NCBI RefSeq assembly: GCF_900078545.1
Contig: NZ_FLLS01000002.1
Span: 1,373,404 to 1,437,403 of the forward strand
Source of the DNA: Olegusella massiliensis
Lineage (GTDB): Bacteria; Actinomycetota; Coriobacteriia; Coriobacteriales; Atopobiaceae
DNA length: 64,000 nucleotides
Direction: 5' to 3'
The notes under the pieces were generated by a model, which was given only the letters and a program-made list of their open reading frames with translations, was not told the DNA's origin and did not search any database. The position numbers and the translations under genes are program-made. Positions 27,613-36,447 of this stretch are shown here, in pieces. The first letter of the stretch is position 1. Each line of letters opens with the position of its first letter.

Positions 27613-27813
27613 ACAGATGGTTCATCCTTCGAGTTGTTTACTAACAGATGGTTCGTTTGTCGAACTAGAAAAAAATCTGACCTGCGCTTTTATACTCGCC
27701 GACTTCGAAACTCGAACCATCTTTTGTTTGAGGCTTCGAAACTTGAACCATCTGTTATGTTTACTTCGAAACTTGAACCATCTGTTATGTTTACTTCGAA
27801 ACTGGTTGTAGGG
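27613..27813. repeat. Array of 30-31 base repeats in two orientations
   Basis: Two forward units start with ACAGATGGTTC at 27613 and 27644 (31 apart). After a spacer of about 35 bases, units in the opposite orientation start with CTTCGAAACT at 27703, 27734, 27764 and 27794 (31, 30, 30 apart), the last being partial. The units at 27734 and 27764 are identical over 30 bases. The forward and reverse units are complementary over GAACCATCTGT and TTCGAA, so a transcript of either strand could fold into long hairpins. There are no unique spacers, so it is not CRISPR. The unit is shared with the inverted repeat at 22454. Confidence 0.88.
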
Positions 27814-27928
27814 TACGTCAGGGCATGCCTTCTGATATAGCAACCATTCAATGGGAGAATCTCTCTCGTGTAGAATTTGGCTTGTTTATACCTAGCTACT
27901 CGGCACTTCTTACTGAGGTAGCTTTTGC

Positions 27929-27964
27929 AAAACACTCCTTCAGCTTAGTCTGGAGGAGTGTTTT
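27929..27964. terminator. Bidirectional terminator between the M20 peptidase and the HAD gene
   Basis: Perfect 11-base arms AAAACACTCCT (27929-27939) and AGGAGTGTTTT (27954-27964) enclose a 14-base loop. The A-rich and T-rich ends let it work in both directions. Confidence 0.85.
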
Positions 27965-28036
27965 CTCAATAGCAGTATGAAAATGGAACTGGTGTGGGGA
28001 CGTATCATTTACTTAGTTACCTGTGAATAATGTTTC

Positions 28037-28705
28037 TTATGTCAGACAGATATCCCGCCAGTCGTGTAAAAAAATATCTGCGAGCCGTGTTATGACCTGC
28101 TCGTCTTGCATGGGGTCATTACTGGCAACAGCGCAGGTTAACATTCCAACACTATGAGCAGAACGAATACCCTCAGCAAGATCTTCGAACACAATACAGT
28201 TGGCTGGGGCAACGCCAAGCCGATGAGCCGCCTCGAGGTAAATATCAGGATGATCCTTGGGATGGGAGACATCCTTCCCATAAACCTGTTGGTCAAAAAG
28301 ACTGTGCACATCAATATGACGGCATGATTCTAATACCTCAGCATCGTTTACCGTTGCCAATGCACAGGGAATGCCCTGCTTTCTTAAGGCTTCGATATAG
28401 GCTTGAGCGCCTGGACGTAAACGAACGCGGTTGTGATAGAGTGCCTTTCCCAATCGGTTCCACTCATCACATATTTCATCGACAGTTTCACGCAGGCCAA
28501 AACGCTCGATGGTATAGCGCGCGCCCTCCTGAAACCCCATCATTGAGAGCATTTTTTGGTACTCAAGATCAACCTCAATGCCACGTGAACCCAAAAAAAT
28601 TTGATCGACCTCATGCCAGATCGAGTGCGTCTCAGCAATTGTTCCATCAAAATCAAAAATTGCAGCTACAAATTCTGCCGGCCATAGCCGTGTATCTACT
28701 GCCAT
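28037..28705 (-). CDS. HAD-superfamily phosphatase or phosphomutase
   Basis: A 222-residue cytoplasmic HAD subfamily I protein. The nucleophile and acid are D18 and D20 in IFDFDGT; a helical cap follows. Motif II lies near IPCALATVNDAEVLE and motif IV in IVFEDLAEGIRSAHSVGM. The HPDIYLEAAHRLGV segment is typical of the beta-phosphoglucomutase-like branch, which removes phosphate from small metabolites or damaged sugars, and substrates cannot be told from sequence. It lies inverted between the two M20 dipeptidase genes. Confidence 0.85.
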   Translation of the reverse strand: MAVDTRLWPAEFVAAIFDFDGTIAETHSIWHEVDQIFLGSRGIEVDLEYQKMLSMMGFQEGARYTIERFGLRETVDEICDEWNRLGKALYHNRVRLRPGAQAYIEALRKQGIPCALATVNDAEVLESCRHIDVHSLFDQQVYGKDVSHPKDHPDIYLEAAHRLGVAPANCIVFEDLAEGIRSAHSVGMLTCAVASNDPMQDEQVITRLADIFLHDWRDICLT

Positions 28706-28760
28706 TTATCTACCGCCCTGCGTGGGATATGTTGCTATCCTTGGCATTCTAAAGGAGTCT

Positions 28761-28838
28761 ATGGCTTATCCTGCAGCTCAAGAGCAGACAAATACTACTA
28801 ATTCATGCATGTTTGCTTCTTGTATCTTTTGTGCATGA
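28761..28838 (+). CDS. Candidate 25-residue cysteine-containing peptide
   Basis: A short frame starts at ATG 28761 with AAAGGAG immediately upstream (three-base spacing, slightly short). The peptide begins MAYPAAQEQTNTTN and ends SCMFASCIFCA, with cysteines at positions 16, 21 and 24, so a polar first half meets a short cysteine-rich hydrophobic tail. I recognise no family. No modification, transport or receptor genes are next to it; the neighbours are a divergent HAD gene and an M20 dipeptidase. It may be a signalling or modified peptide precursor, a leader peptide for the peptidase, or chance. Its strength is the ribosome binding site in an otherwise non-coding gap. Confidence 0.3.
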   Translation: MAYPAAQEQTNTTNSCMFASCIFCA

Positions 28839-28997
28839 CTTTCTGCAAAAATTGTGTATACCCAAAGACTCTTCCCGCTAACTTTTGCCGTCTACCGAGC
28901 CTCAAAGCGATTTGCCGCTTTGGTTCTCTCTGATGATATTAAACGCTAAACTAGCAATGGTTATGCAATCAAATGAGTTTCGACAGAAAGGACTGTC

Positions 28998-30413
28998 ATG
29001 GCAGACGAGCAGGTCAAACAGGACGCGCGCGCTTATATTGAGCGCGAGTGGGAAAACATCGTTGCTGATGTTGCTACCCTTGTCAGTATTCGTTCCGTTG
29101 AGGATATGGAGCATGCTGCCGAGGGCATGCCGTATGGCCCCAAGCCTTACGAGGCTTTGTGCGCCGCATGCGATATTGCAGAACGCATGGGTTTTGATAC
29201 TCACAATTGTGACGGCCATATCGCTTATGCAGATATCCCTGGTGCTTCCAAAAAGCAGCTCGCTCTTATTGGTCATACCGACATTGTGCCCGAAGGCACT
29301 GGTTGGACTTTCCCGCCCTTTGAAGTTACCCGCAAAGATGGCTACATGATTGGTCGCGGTGTTCTTGATGATAAGGGTCCTCTGGTTATGGGCATGTATG
29401 CGGCCAAGTTCTTTAAAGAGCAGGCAGACAAGACTGGTGAGCCCCTGCCTTATACCATCCGTTGCATTATCGGTAACAACGAAGAGACCGATATGCGTGA
29501 CGTGGAGTGGTATATCGAGAACTTCGAACAACCCGCGTTCCTTTTTACTCCCGACGCAGACTTCCCGGTAATCTGTGGCGAAAAGGGTGGTTATTCTGCC
29601 ACCATCCGTTCCAACAAGGCAATTGCCGACCAGATTGTAAGCTTTGAGGGTGGCACTGCCGGCAACGCTGTTCCTGGTCAGGCGATTGCAATCGTACGTG
29701 CCGATGCCTCCAAACTCACTGCTGCTGACCGTATTGAGGTTGAGGACTTGGGCGACGGTACCGTTCGTATCATAGCTACCGGTATCGGTGCTCATGCCTC
29801 CATGCCCGAGGGTTCCGTAAATGCAATTCTCGTTCTTGTTGATTATCTGTTGGACAATGGTATTGGTAGTGAAGCAGAGCGCCGCTTCCTTGAACTTGAT
29901 CACAAGGTACTTTGCACCACGGATGGCTCTTCTATGGGCTTTGCTTCCCGCGATGAGATGTTTGGTCCTCTGACCTGCATCGGTGGCACCATCTGCATCA
30001 AGGATGGTATTTTTGAGCAAACCATCGACTCTCGTTATCCTACCTCTATTAGTTCGGATGAAATTAGCGCTGCTATTGAGAAGGTTCTTGCTGATTACGA
30101 TGCTAATCTCACGATAGATCTTGATATGCCGACCTTCTATATCAAGCCCGATCATCCCGCAATCCAGACCTGCGTAGACACGTACAACGAGTACACGGGT
30201 CGCGATTCTGAGGCTTATGTTATTGGTGGAGGCACCTATGCGCGTCACTTCAATTGTGCCTGCGCCTTTGGTCCCAATGATCCTGCCTTCCCGATGCCTG
30301 ACTGGATTGGTGCTGAGCACTCTGCCGATGAAGGTTTTTCTGAGGAGCAGTTCAAGAAGGCCTTGGAGATTTACATCGTTGCGATGTCTCGTCTCATGAA
30401 GCTTGATTTCTAA
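28998..30413 (+). CDS. M20 family dipeptidase, PepV-like, copy 2
   Basis: A 471-residue paralogue of the peptidase at 26152, starting at ATG 28998 with AGAAAGGA upstream. Metal and catalytic motifs are preserved: GHTDIVPEG, GRGVLDDKGP, NNEETDMRD, TPDADFP and GGGTYARHF. Codon use is more biased to preferred codons than in copy 1, which suggests higher expression. Dipeptide hydrolysis in the cytoplasm after uptake by Opp is the likely job. A strong terminator follows at 30440. Confidence 0.88.
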   Translation: MADEQVKQDARAYIEREWENIVADVATLVSIRSVEDMEHAAEGMPYGPKPYEALCAACDIAERMGFDTHNCDGHIAYADIPGASKKQLALIGHTDIVPEGTGWTFPPFEVTRKDGYMIGRGVLDDKGPLVMGMYAAKFFKEQADKTGEPLPYTIRCIIGNNEETDMRDVEWYIENFEQPAFLFTPDADFPVICGEKGGYSATIRSNKAIADQIVSFEGGTAGNAVPGQAIAIVRADASKLTAADRIEVEDLGDGTVRIIATGIGAHASMPEGSVNAILVLVDYLLDNGIGSEAERRFLELDHKVLCTTDGSSMGFASRDEMFGPLTCIGGTICIKDGIFEQTIDSRYPTSISSDEISAAIEKVLADYDANLTIDLDMPTFYIKPDHPAIQTCVDTYNEYTGRDSEAYVIGGGTYARHFNCACAFGPNDPAFPMPDWIGAEHSADEGFSEEQFKKALEIYIVAMSRLMKLDF

Positions 30414-30439
30414 GCTCTGCTTGTATATGTGTGGTTTTA

Positions 30440-30470
30440 GGCATCAGGCTTTTGGCCTGATGCCTTTTTT
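30440..30470 (+). terminator. Intrinsic terminator after M20 copy 2
   Basis: GGCATCAGGC (30440-30449) and GCCTGATGCC (30455-30464) form a perfect 10-base-pair stem followed by six T. Confidence 0.93.
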
Positions 30471-30568
30471 AGCTAGATATCTCAAAAGCAAAATATGACT
30501 CTGTGAAAGCCCAGCGTAAGGTGTATCAGAATAACTATGAGCTGCTGAAATGTGAGTATGAAGGTCAC

Positions 30569-30608
30569 ATAAGAAAAGGGGAGATGTTCTTTTGAACTAT
30601 CTCCCCTT
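30569..30608 (-). terminator. Intrinsic terminator at the end of the opp operon
   Basis: Arms AAGGGGAGAT (30576-30585) and ATCTCCCCTT (30599-30608), with an inner GTTC/GAAC pair, form a strong hairpin. On the minus strand it is followed by a T-rich run, as expected for the end of oppF transcription about 30 bases after its stop. Confidence 0.85.
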
Positions 30609-30636
30609 GGATTAGCTGTATGTGCTAAACAACCGC

Positions 30637-31626
30637 TTAGATCTTTGCATTTGGAAAGTGACACTTCACGAAGTGGCCATGGGAGGGCTCTGTCATCTGC
30701 GGGACTTCAGTTTTGCACTTCTCGGTGGCAAATGGACAACGCGTATGGAACGGGCAGCCTGAAGGGATATTCGTGGGGCTTGGCAGATCACCCTCGATAA
30801 GCATATGCTTCTTCTCAATCAAAGGATCGGGGATAGGCACAGCGGAAAGCAGGGCCTGCGTGTATGGATGCAGTGGGTTTCCGTAGAGGTCCTCATTGGG
30901 AGCGACTTCCATGAGCGAGCCCAGATACATGACACCGATGCGATCGGAAATCATCTCGACGACAGCGAGGTCATGGGAGATGAAGAGGTAGGTCAGGTTG
31001 TATTGCTCCTGAACATCGCGGAGAAGATTCAGAACCTGAGCTTGAATGGATACGTCGAGAGCCGAAACGGGCTCGTCGGCCATGATAAGCTTAGGATTTA
31101 CCGAAAGTGCGCGAGCGATGCCGATACGCTGGCGCTGGCCACCAGAAAACTCGTGAGGATAGCGCTCGCCATGCGAAGCCGAAAGACCAACGACCTCAAG
31201 CAGCTCCTGTGCTTTTTTCAAGCGCTCCCCGCGGCTCATTTTGGTATGAACAAGCAGCGGCTCGCTAATAATATCCTGTACCTTCATGCGCGGGTTGAGT
31301 GATCCGTACGGGTCCTGAAATACCATCTGCATCTCTGCGCGTAGGGTACGAACCTCTTTCTCGGAGAGCTTCGCCACATCCTTGCCCTCGAAGAGAATTT
31401 CTCCTTCGTCGGGCATGATGAGATGGTTGATCAGACGTGCGGTGGTAGATTTTCCGCAGCCAGACTCACCCACGAGCGAGAAGGTCTCACCAGGCATAAT
31501 GTCAAAGGACACGTCATTTACCGCATGGACAAACTTGTTGGCACGACCAAAAAAGCTCTTGCCCACAGGGAATTTCTTGCTCAGTTGACGAACGGACAGC
31601 AATGGTTTGGTTTCAACTGCACTCAT
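30637..31626 (-). CDS. oppF: Oligopeptide ABC transporter ATPase OppF
   Basis: A 329-residue ATPase. The start at 31626 shares a base with the oppD stop (TAATG), indicating translational coupling. Walker A is GESGCGKST, the signature FSGGQRQRIGIARAL and Walker B LIMADEPVSALD. The C-terminal oligopeptide/dipeptide extension carries cysteines (CPFHTRCPFATEKCKTE), which in this family bind an iron-sulfur cluster or metal. It powers peptide import with OppD. It is the last gene of the operon oppA-oppB-oppC-oppD-oppF. Confidence 0.94.
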   Translation of the reverse strand: MSAVETKPLLSVRQLSKKFPVGKSFFGRANKFVHAVNDVSFDIMPGETFSLVGESGCGKSTTARLINHLIMPDEGEILFEGKDVAKLSEKEVRTLRAEMQMVFQDPYGSLNPRMKVQDIISEPLLVHTKMSRGERLKKAQELLEVVGLSASHGERYPHEFSGGQRQRIGIARALSVNPKLIMADEPVSALDVSIQAQVLNLLRDVQEQYNLTYLFISHDLAVVEMISDRIGVMYLGSLMEVAPNEDLYGNPLHPYTQALLSAVPIPDPLIEKKHMLIEGDLPSPTNIPSGCPFHTRCPFATEKCKTEVPQMTEPSHGHFVKCHFPNAKI

Positions 31627-32621
31627 TATTTCTGGGCCCCCTCTCGAGCATCGTGATAGAACGGACATGCACAGAGATGGCCTTTAGAAACTGTTTTGAG
31701 CTCAGGAAGCTTCTGCTTGCAAGAATCCTGCGCATACTTGCAGCGCGGAGCGAAACGGCAACCCTCGGGCATAACGGACAGATCAGGAACGGAGCCGGGA
31801 ATGGATGGTAAGCGGCGTAGTCGCTTGCCGAGACGCGGCACCGAGGCAATAAGGCCCTCGGTATAAGGGTGCTGTGGATGGGCAAACAGCTCCTTGATTG
31901 GCGCTTCCTCGACAATATTGCCAGCGTACATAACGATGACACGGCTGCAGGTTTCGGCAACAACACCCAAATCGTGCGTGATAAGCAGGATGCCCGTGTT
32001 ACGGCGGTTACGGATATCCTCCATCAGCGCCAAAATCTGAGCTTGGATGGTTACATCGAGCGCAGTGGTAGGCTCATCGGCAATTAGCAGCTTAGGCTCG
32101 CAGGACATGGCCATAGCAATCATGACGCGCTGGCACATGCCACCCGAAAGTTCATGTGGGTAGTTGCGCAATGTCATCTCAGGCTCGGGGATTCCTACAA
32201 GTTTGAGAGCGTCAACACAGCGTTTGTGAACGTCGGTCTTACTGATATTGCTGTTGTGCAGTTTGATGACCTCGGAAAGCTGGGTTTCAATGCGCATGAT
32301 TGGATCAAGAGCACTCATAGGCTCCTGAAAAATCATGGACATATCGTTGCCGCGCATGGACTGCATCTCGTTTTTGCTGAGGTTAAGGATTTCTTTGCCA
32401 TCAAACTTGATGGAGCCAGAAATCTTGGTCAGACGCTCGTTATGCAGACGCATAACGGAAAGGGAGGTTACAGACTTGCCGCAGCCAGACTCACCGACCA
32501 GCCCCACAATCTCACCGGCGTTGACGTTGAAAGATACGCCGTTTACAGCCGTGATCCAATCCTTTTTACCATGCTTGAATTGTGTTCTGAGGTCACTGAC
32601 CTCTAAAAGAGTTTCAGACAT
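31626..32621 (-). CDS. oppD: Oligopeptide ABC transporter ATPase OppD
   Basis: A 331-residue ATPase with Walker [10 protein letters not shown], signature [14 protein letters not shown] and Walker [15 protein letters not shown]. The C-terminal cysteine cluster ([17 protein letters not shown]) is the usual oligopeptide extension. OppD and OppF form the heterodimeric motor on the cytoplasmic face of OppBC. It begins ten bases after oppC. Which peptides are taken up is set by OppA. Confidence 0.94.
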   Translation of the reverse strand: MSETLLEVSDLRTQFKHGKKDWITAVNGVSFNVNAGEIVGLVGESGCGKSVTSLSVMRLHNERLTKISGSIKFDGKEILNLSKNEMQSMRGNDMSMIFQEPMSALDPIMRIETQLSEVIKLHNSNISKTDVHKRCVDALKLVGIPEPEMTLRNYPHELSGGMCQRVMIAMAMSCEPKLLIADEPTTALDVTIQAQILALMEDIRNRRNTGILLITHDLGVVAETCSRVIVMYAGNIVEEAPIKELFAHPQHPYTEGLIASVPRLGKRLRRLPSIPGSVPDLSVMPEGCRFAPRCKYAQDSCKQKLPELKTVSKGHLCACPFYHDAREGAQK

Positions 32622-32631
32622 CAGGACTCCC

Positions 32632-33531
32632 TTAGTTTAGTCGCGGATCAAGCGTATCGCGCAGACCGTCACCAAACAAGTTGAAGGCAAGCACGGTCAA
32701 GAAGATTACCAAGCCAGGAAAGAGAACCAGGTTAGGAGCAATAGCGAGATAGTTGCGACCCTGAGAGAGGATTGCACCCCATTCAGCCTGCGTCACAGAT
32801 GCTCCAAAGCCCAAAAACGACAGGGATGATGCCGAAAGGATGGCACCACCGATGTTCATCGTAAAGTTGACGATAAGAGCCTGCATAGTACCTGGAAAAA
32901 TGTGCACGAACATGATGCGGGCATAAGAGCAGCCGATGGACTTTGCTACCTCGACGTATAGCTCGCTGCGAACCTCTAGCACTGCACCGCGGATGATACG
33001 TGCAAACGATGGTACGGTGAACACAGCAACGCCGATCATGATGTTGGTGATACCGGGACCTATGATGGCAACTATTGCGATGGCGAGCAGAATGCCTGGG
33101 AACGCAAACATGACGTCGCAGACACGCATGATGAACGAATCGATAACGCCACCGAAGAAGCCAGCGATGAGACCCAAGACGACGCCTGCAGCGGTGCCGA
33201 TAACCGAGGCGGTAAGTGCCGTACCTATTGATAGCTGCGTACCAGCAAGGATACGGCTAAAGACATCGCGACCAAACTCGTCGGTGCCCCATATATGCTT
33301 GGACGAAGGACCAGCTAGAATCGCGTTGTAGTCATACGCGTTAGGATCATACGGTGTAATGCTAGGTCCGATTACGGCCAAAATCAGGATGAAGATGATG
33401 AATAAAAGGCCAATAACGGCCGTTTTGCGGCGCAAGAACTTCTTGATGAACTGCTTGATTGGACTTTGCGCCTTTGGTAGCTCCTCTGCTTTAAGCGTCG
33501 CGGAGGCAGTATGTACAGTGGTATCAGACAT
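32632..33531 (-). CDS. oppC: Oligopeptide ABC transporter permease OppC
   Basis: A 299-residue membrane protein. After a cytoplasmic N-terminus and a first helix (LRRKTAVIGLLFIIFILIL, about 33-51) comes the soluble YDPNAYDY segment, then the ABC permease core with five helices and the EAA-like loop (EVAKSIGCSYARIMFVHIFP). The motif HIWGTDEFGRDVFSRI is the DppC/OppC signature. It pairs with OppB to form the channel. Confidence 0.94.
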   Translation of the reverse strand: MSDTTVHTASATLKAEELPKAQSPIKQFIKKFLRRKTAVIGLLFIIFILILAVIGPSITPYDPNAYDYNAILAGPSSKHIWGTDEFGRDVFSRILAGTQLSIGTALTASVIGTAAGVVLGLIAGFFGGVIDSFIMRVCDVMFAFPGILLAIAIVAIIGPGITNIMIGVAVFTVPSFARIIRGAVLEVRSELYVEVAKSIGCSYARIMFVHIFPGTMQALIVNFTMNIGGAILSASSLSFLGFGASVTQAEWGAILSQGRNYLAIAPNLVLFPGLVIFLTVLAFNLFGDGLRDTLDPRLN

Positions 33532-33540
33532 GGCAATCTC

Positions 33541-34461
33541 CTATTTGTAGCGCACACGCGGGTTGATGAGGCCGTACAAGATATCCGCAAACAGGTTGAT
33601 CACCATATACTCAATCGAGAAGAACAAGATAAGTGCTTGTACGACCTCGTAGTCACGAAAACCAATAGAGTCGACAAGCAGACGGCCCAAACCAGGGATT
33701 GAGAAGACTGACTCAACTACGACAGAACCAGCAATCAATGCGCCAATCTGGAGAGCTGTGACAGTGACGACGTCAATGGCGGAGTTCCTGAACGCGTGGC
33801 GCATGATGACGAGATGCTCAGGGAGGCCCTTAGCGCGTGCAGTACGGATATAATCCTTGTCCAGATTTTCAATCATCGAGGAACGTGTTACGCGTGCCAG
33901 GATACACATGATGCCAGCACCCAAAGCGATTGAGGGAAGAATATAGCCTTGCCAAGACTCAAGACCACCCGTAGGTAGAAGCCTCAGGTTCACAGCGAAG
34001 ATTTGCATGAGCTGCAGACCCAGCCAAAAGTTGGGTAGCGAGATACCAGCGATGGCGATAACCATACCGATGAGATCGAAGGTACGACCGCGATTCACAG
34101 CGGCTAGAACACCGATAATGATACCCATGAGCGCCGACCAAGTGATTGAGCAAATAGTCAGGTAAATCGTGATGGATAAACGGGGCACGAGGAGTGCGAT
34201 AACGGTGGTCTTATTGGCATAGGAGATGCCGAAATTACCTGTGAAAATGCCAACAATCCACTTGAAATACTGTGATACCAAAGGTTGATTCAAACCGAGC
34301 TGGTTACGAATCTCGTTCACCTCACCGACGGTTGCGGTAGGACCAGCAATTTGGCGGGCGGGGTCACCAGGGATAAGGTGAATAAACAAGAAGATGATGA
34401 TGGAGATAACAAATAGCAGAGGAATCATGTTGATGATTCGTTTAACGATGTATTTCCCCAT
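33541..34461 (-). CDS. oppB: Oligopeptide ABC transporter permease OppB
   Basis: A 306-residue permease starting MGKYIVKRIINMIPLLFVIS, a typical DppB/OppB N-terminal helix. HLIPGDPARQIAG and the EAA loop (RTARAKGLPEHLVIMRHAFRNS, about residues 200-222) are visible. The first gene of the downstream part of the operon, it is separated from oppA by 120 bases that contain a strong hairpin, so permease and ATPase genes are probably expressed less than the binding protein. Confidence 0.94.
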   Translation of the reverse strand: MGKYIVKRIINMIPLLFVISIIIFLFIHLIPGDPARQIAGPTATVGEVNEIRNQLGLNQPLVSQYFKWIVGIFTGNFGISYANKTTVIALLVPRLSITIYLTICSITWSALMGIIIGVLAAVNRGRTFDLIGMVIAIAGISLPNFWLGLQLMQIFAVNLRLLPTGGLESWQGYILPSIALGAGIMCILARVTRSSMIENLDKDYIRTARAKGLPEHLVIMRHAFRNSAIDVVTVTALQIGALIAGSVVVESVFSIPGLGRLLVDSIGFRDYEVVQALILFFSIEYMVINLFADILYGLINPRVRYK

Positions 34462-34499
34462 ATAGCTTCTTCCCCTTTCAAATCAAGGACAAACAAGTC

Positions 34500-34536
34500 G
34501 TAAAACTGCCGGCCTCCGCAAATGGAAGACCGGCAG
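34500..34536 (-). terminator. Hairpin between oppA and oppB (partial terminator)
   Basis: On the minus strand the arms CTGCCGGTCTTCC and GGAGGCCGGCAG pair across a six-base loop (plus-strand 34506-34536), followed by TTTT. Such hairpins after binding-protein genes commonly lower downstream expression and protect the upstream message. Confidence 0.75.
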
Positions 34537-34581
34537 AAAAACTATTTGCTTGTCAGCGTATAGAACCGAACACGCGCAGCC

Positions 34582-36282
34582 TTAGACAGTAAGCTTAGCA
34601 TGAATTACATCGATACCCTGCGCAACATACTTGATACCAGACAAATATGCCTTGTAGGACATCAGTGTGTTGTCAGAAGCGAGATAGAGCCACGGGCACT
34701 CTTTCCAGACGATATCCTGGCACTTGCCGTAGTGCTTGTTCTGCTCTTCCTCAGTGGTGGCCTCGTTGCCAAGCTCCAGCTCATGGTCAAACTCTTCGTT
34801 CTTCCAGAAAGCGGTGTTGTAACCAGTCGGGGGAGTCATAGCGGTGGAGAGCAGCGAACGCATGAAGCCGTCGGCGTCAGACTGAGACCAGTTGACATAC
34901 CACATTTGAATCTCGGTGGTGTCCTCGGGCTCAGCTGCAATCTCGGCATTAGTAGCGGCTTCGTTGGGGAGAACCTCAACCTCGATGCCAGCCTCCTTGA
35001 GCTGCTGCATGACAAAGGTCATGCCCTTGGTCTCTTGAGTTGAGTTGTCGCCGATAATCTGGACCTTGAAGCCGTTTTCATAGCCAGCCTCCTTAAGGAG
35101 TGCTTTAGCCTTATCAAGATCGTAGGCAAACGGCTCCTGCTCTTTGTAACCAGGCACGAGGGCAGGAAGAACAGAAGTGGCTGGAGTGGCGGCACCAGAA
35201 TACATAACCTTGACATATTCGTCTTGGTTGAAGGCATAGTTCATGGCCTGACGTACGCGAACGTCAGAGAGCTCCTTGAGGTTGGTATTGAGGGTCACAT
35301 AACGCATGGTGGTGGAGGGCATGGAAACCATGTTGATGTCACCGGCGCTGCGAATGGTAGCAACTTGGTCGGTCGGCATTGGGTAGATGACTGTAGCTTC
35401 ACCAGTCTGGAGAGCAGCAATACGAGAGCCAGCTTCGGGAACGACTTTGAAGTCGACACGGTCAATCGCGATCTCGCCCTCGTCCTTCTGTCCGCCCCAG
35501 TATTTTTCGTTCTTGAGGAGCGAGCAGTGGTTGCCCTTGGCATACTCTTCGAGAATGAAAGGACCAGAACCAGCGGACTTCTTGGAGTAATCGTAGTTCG
35601 GGTCGGTGACGATTTTGGGGTTTACGATATAGAACTGTGTGACAGAGTTCATGAAGGGGGCGTAGGGCTTTGGCAGGTGGAAAGCAACCTTCAATGGGTC
35701 GTTATCAACCTTGTAGACATTATCGATGCGGGTCTCTTCGGTATTGTCATCAATAGTGCGGATGAACATGCGGCGACGACGCCAGCCGTTTTCCTTCTTT
35801 ATGCACTCCTGGTAGTTGGTAACGATGGCATCGGCATCAAGAGGTGTGCCATCTTCGAAGGTAATACCCTCATGAATCTGGAAGGTATAGGTGCAACCAT
35901 CCTCAGAGACCTCATAGGAGTCAGCAGCTTTCGGAACGAGCTTGTAATTCTCGTCGAATGCATACAGGGAATCATAGATGTAGTACACGACGTTGCCAGA
36001 ATTACCGTCTGACCAGTTCATGGGGTGCATATTCTGAATTTCGCCCTCGAGCGCAATGATGCACTCGTTCTTGGGAGCCTTGCCATCGGTCTTCTCGGCT
36101 TTGACGACGAAACCGTCTTTGTCAGCAACGATTCCCTCAACAGAGCTGGAGCCGGAACCCTTAGATTCTTCAGAACCAGTCTTGCCACAAGCGGCAAGGC
36201 CGAGAGCAGCAGCACCAGTTACAACGGCACCGACAAAACCACGACGGGAAACGGCGGGGTTAAGTCTGTTTTCCAAATCCAT
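34582..36282 (-). CDS. oppA: Oligopeptide-binding lipoprotein OppA
   Basis: A 566-residue solute-binding protein (SBP family 5). Start ATG 36282 has GGAAGGAG upstream; the frame is open to 36327 without a site. The signal sequence contains both a twin-arginine-like SRRGFVG and a lipobox ending LAAC, with C32 as the lipidated cysteine. A Ser/Gly/Glu linker follows. Family features such as YEVSEDGCTYTFQIHEGITF and GSGPFILEEYAKGN are present. It captures extracellular peptides for OppBCDF. First gene of the operon, it is divergent from the fucosidase gene. Peptide specificity is not readable here. Confidence 0.94.
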   Translation of the reverse strand: MDLENRLNPAVSRRGFVGAVVTGAAALGLAACGKTGSEESKGSGSSSVEGIVADKDGFVVKAEKTDGKAPKNECIIALEGEIQNMHPMNWSDGNSGNVVYYIYDSLYAFDENYKLVPKAADSYEVSEDGCTYTFQIHEGITFEDGTPLDADAIVTNYQECIKKENGWRRRRMFIRTIDDNTEETRIDNVYKVDNDPLKVAFHLPKPYAPFMNSVTQFYIVNPKIVTDPNYDYSKKSAGSGPFILEEYAKGNHCSLLKNEKYWGGQKDEGEIAIDRVDFKVVPEAGSRIAALQTGEATVIYPMPTDQVATIRSAGDINMVSMPSTTMRYVTLNTNLKELSDVRVRQAMNYAFNQDEYVKVMYSGAATPATSVLPALVPGYKEQEPFAYDLDKAKALLKEAGYENGFKVQIIGDNSTQETKGMTFVMQQLKEAGIEVEVLPNEAATNAEIAAEPEDTTEIQMWYVNWSQSDADGFMRSLLSTAMTPPTGYNTAFWKNEEFDHELELGNEATTEEEQNKHYGKCQDIVWKECPWLYLASDNTLMSYKAYLSGIKYVAQGIDVIHAKLTV

Positions 36283-36447
36283 GAAACTCTCCTTCCGTGA
36301 CTGCAAGCTATCCAAAACCGCAGACATCCTTATCCTCGGTGAGACCGTTGAAGGCTTTCAACTTCAATGAATCTCGCACCGCAATTTATTGTATTAAATT
36401 CGGGTTGTTTCTTTATTTATGATGCTTTAAGATGACCGCTAAAGCAG

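Larger units (their letters stand above)
27568..28036. other. 469-base convergent gap with repeat array, promoter-like motif and terminator
   Basis: The gap holds, in order, an inverted array of short repeats (27613-27813), a promoter-like TAGAAT box near 27871 and a symmetric terminator (27929-27964). The only open frame (27586-27840) runs through the repeats and is not believed to be a gene. The gap is unusually large for this compact region. Confidence 0.7.

Noticed and set aside
27703-27813. CRISPR array
   Set aside because: Repeats touch each other with no unique spacers, unit length and inverted copies do not fit, and no cas gene is present.
27586-27840. Open frame of 84 codons through the repeat array
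   Set aside because: It encodes the tandem repeat in translation (repeated SKLEPSVMFT) and lacks a ribosome binding site, so it follows from the DNA repeat.
28902-30320. A 472-codon antisense open frame over the second M20 peptidase
   Set aside because: The sense frame has a clear active site and ribosome binding site; the antisense frame has neither.
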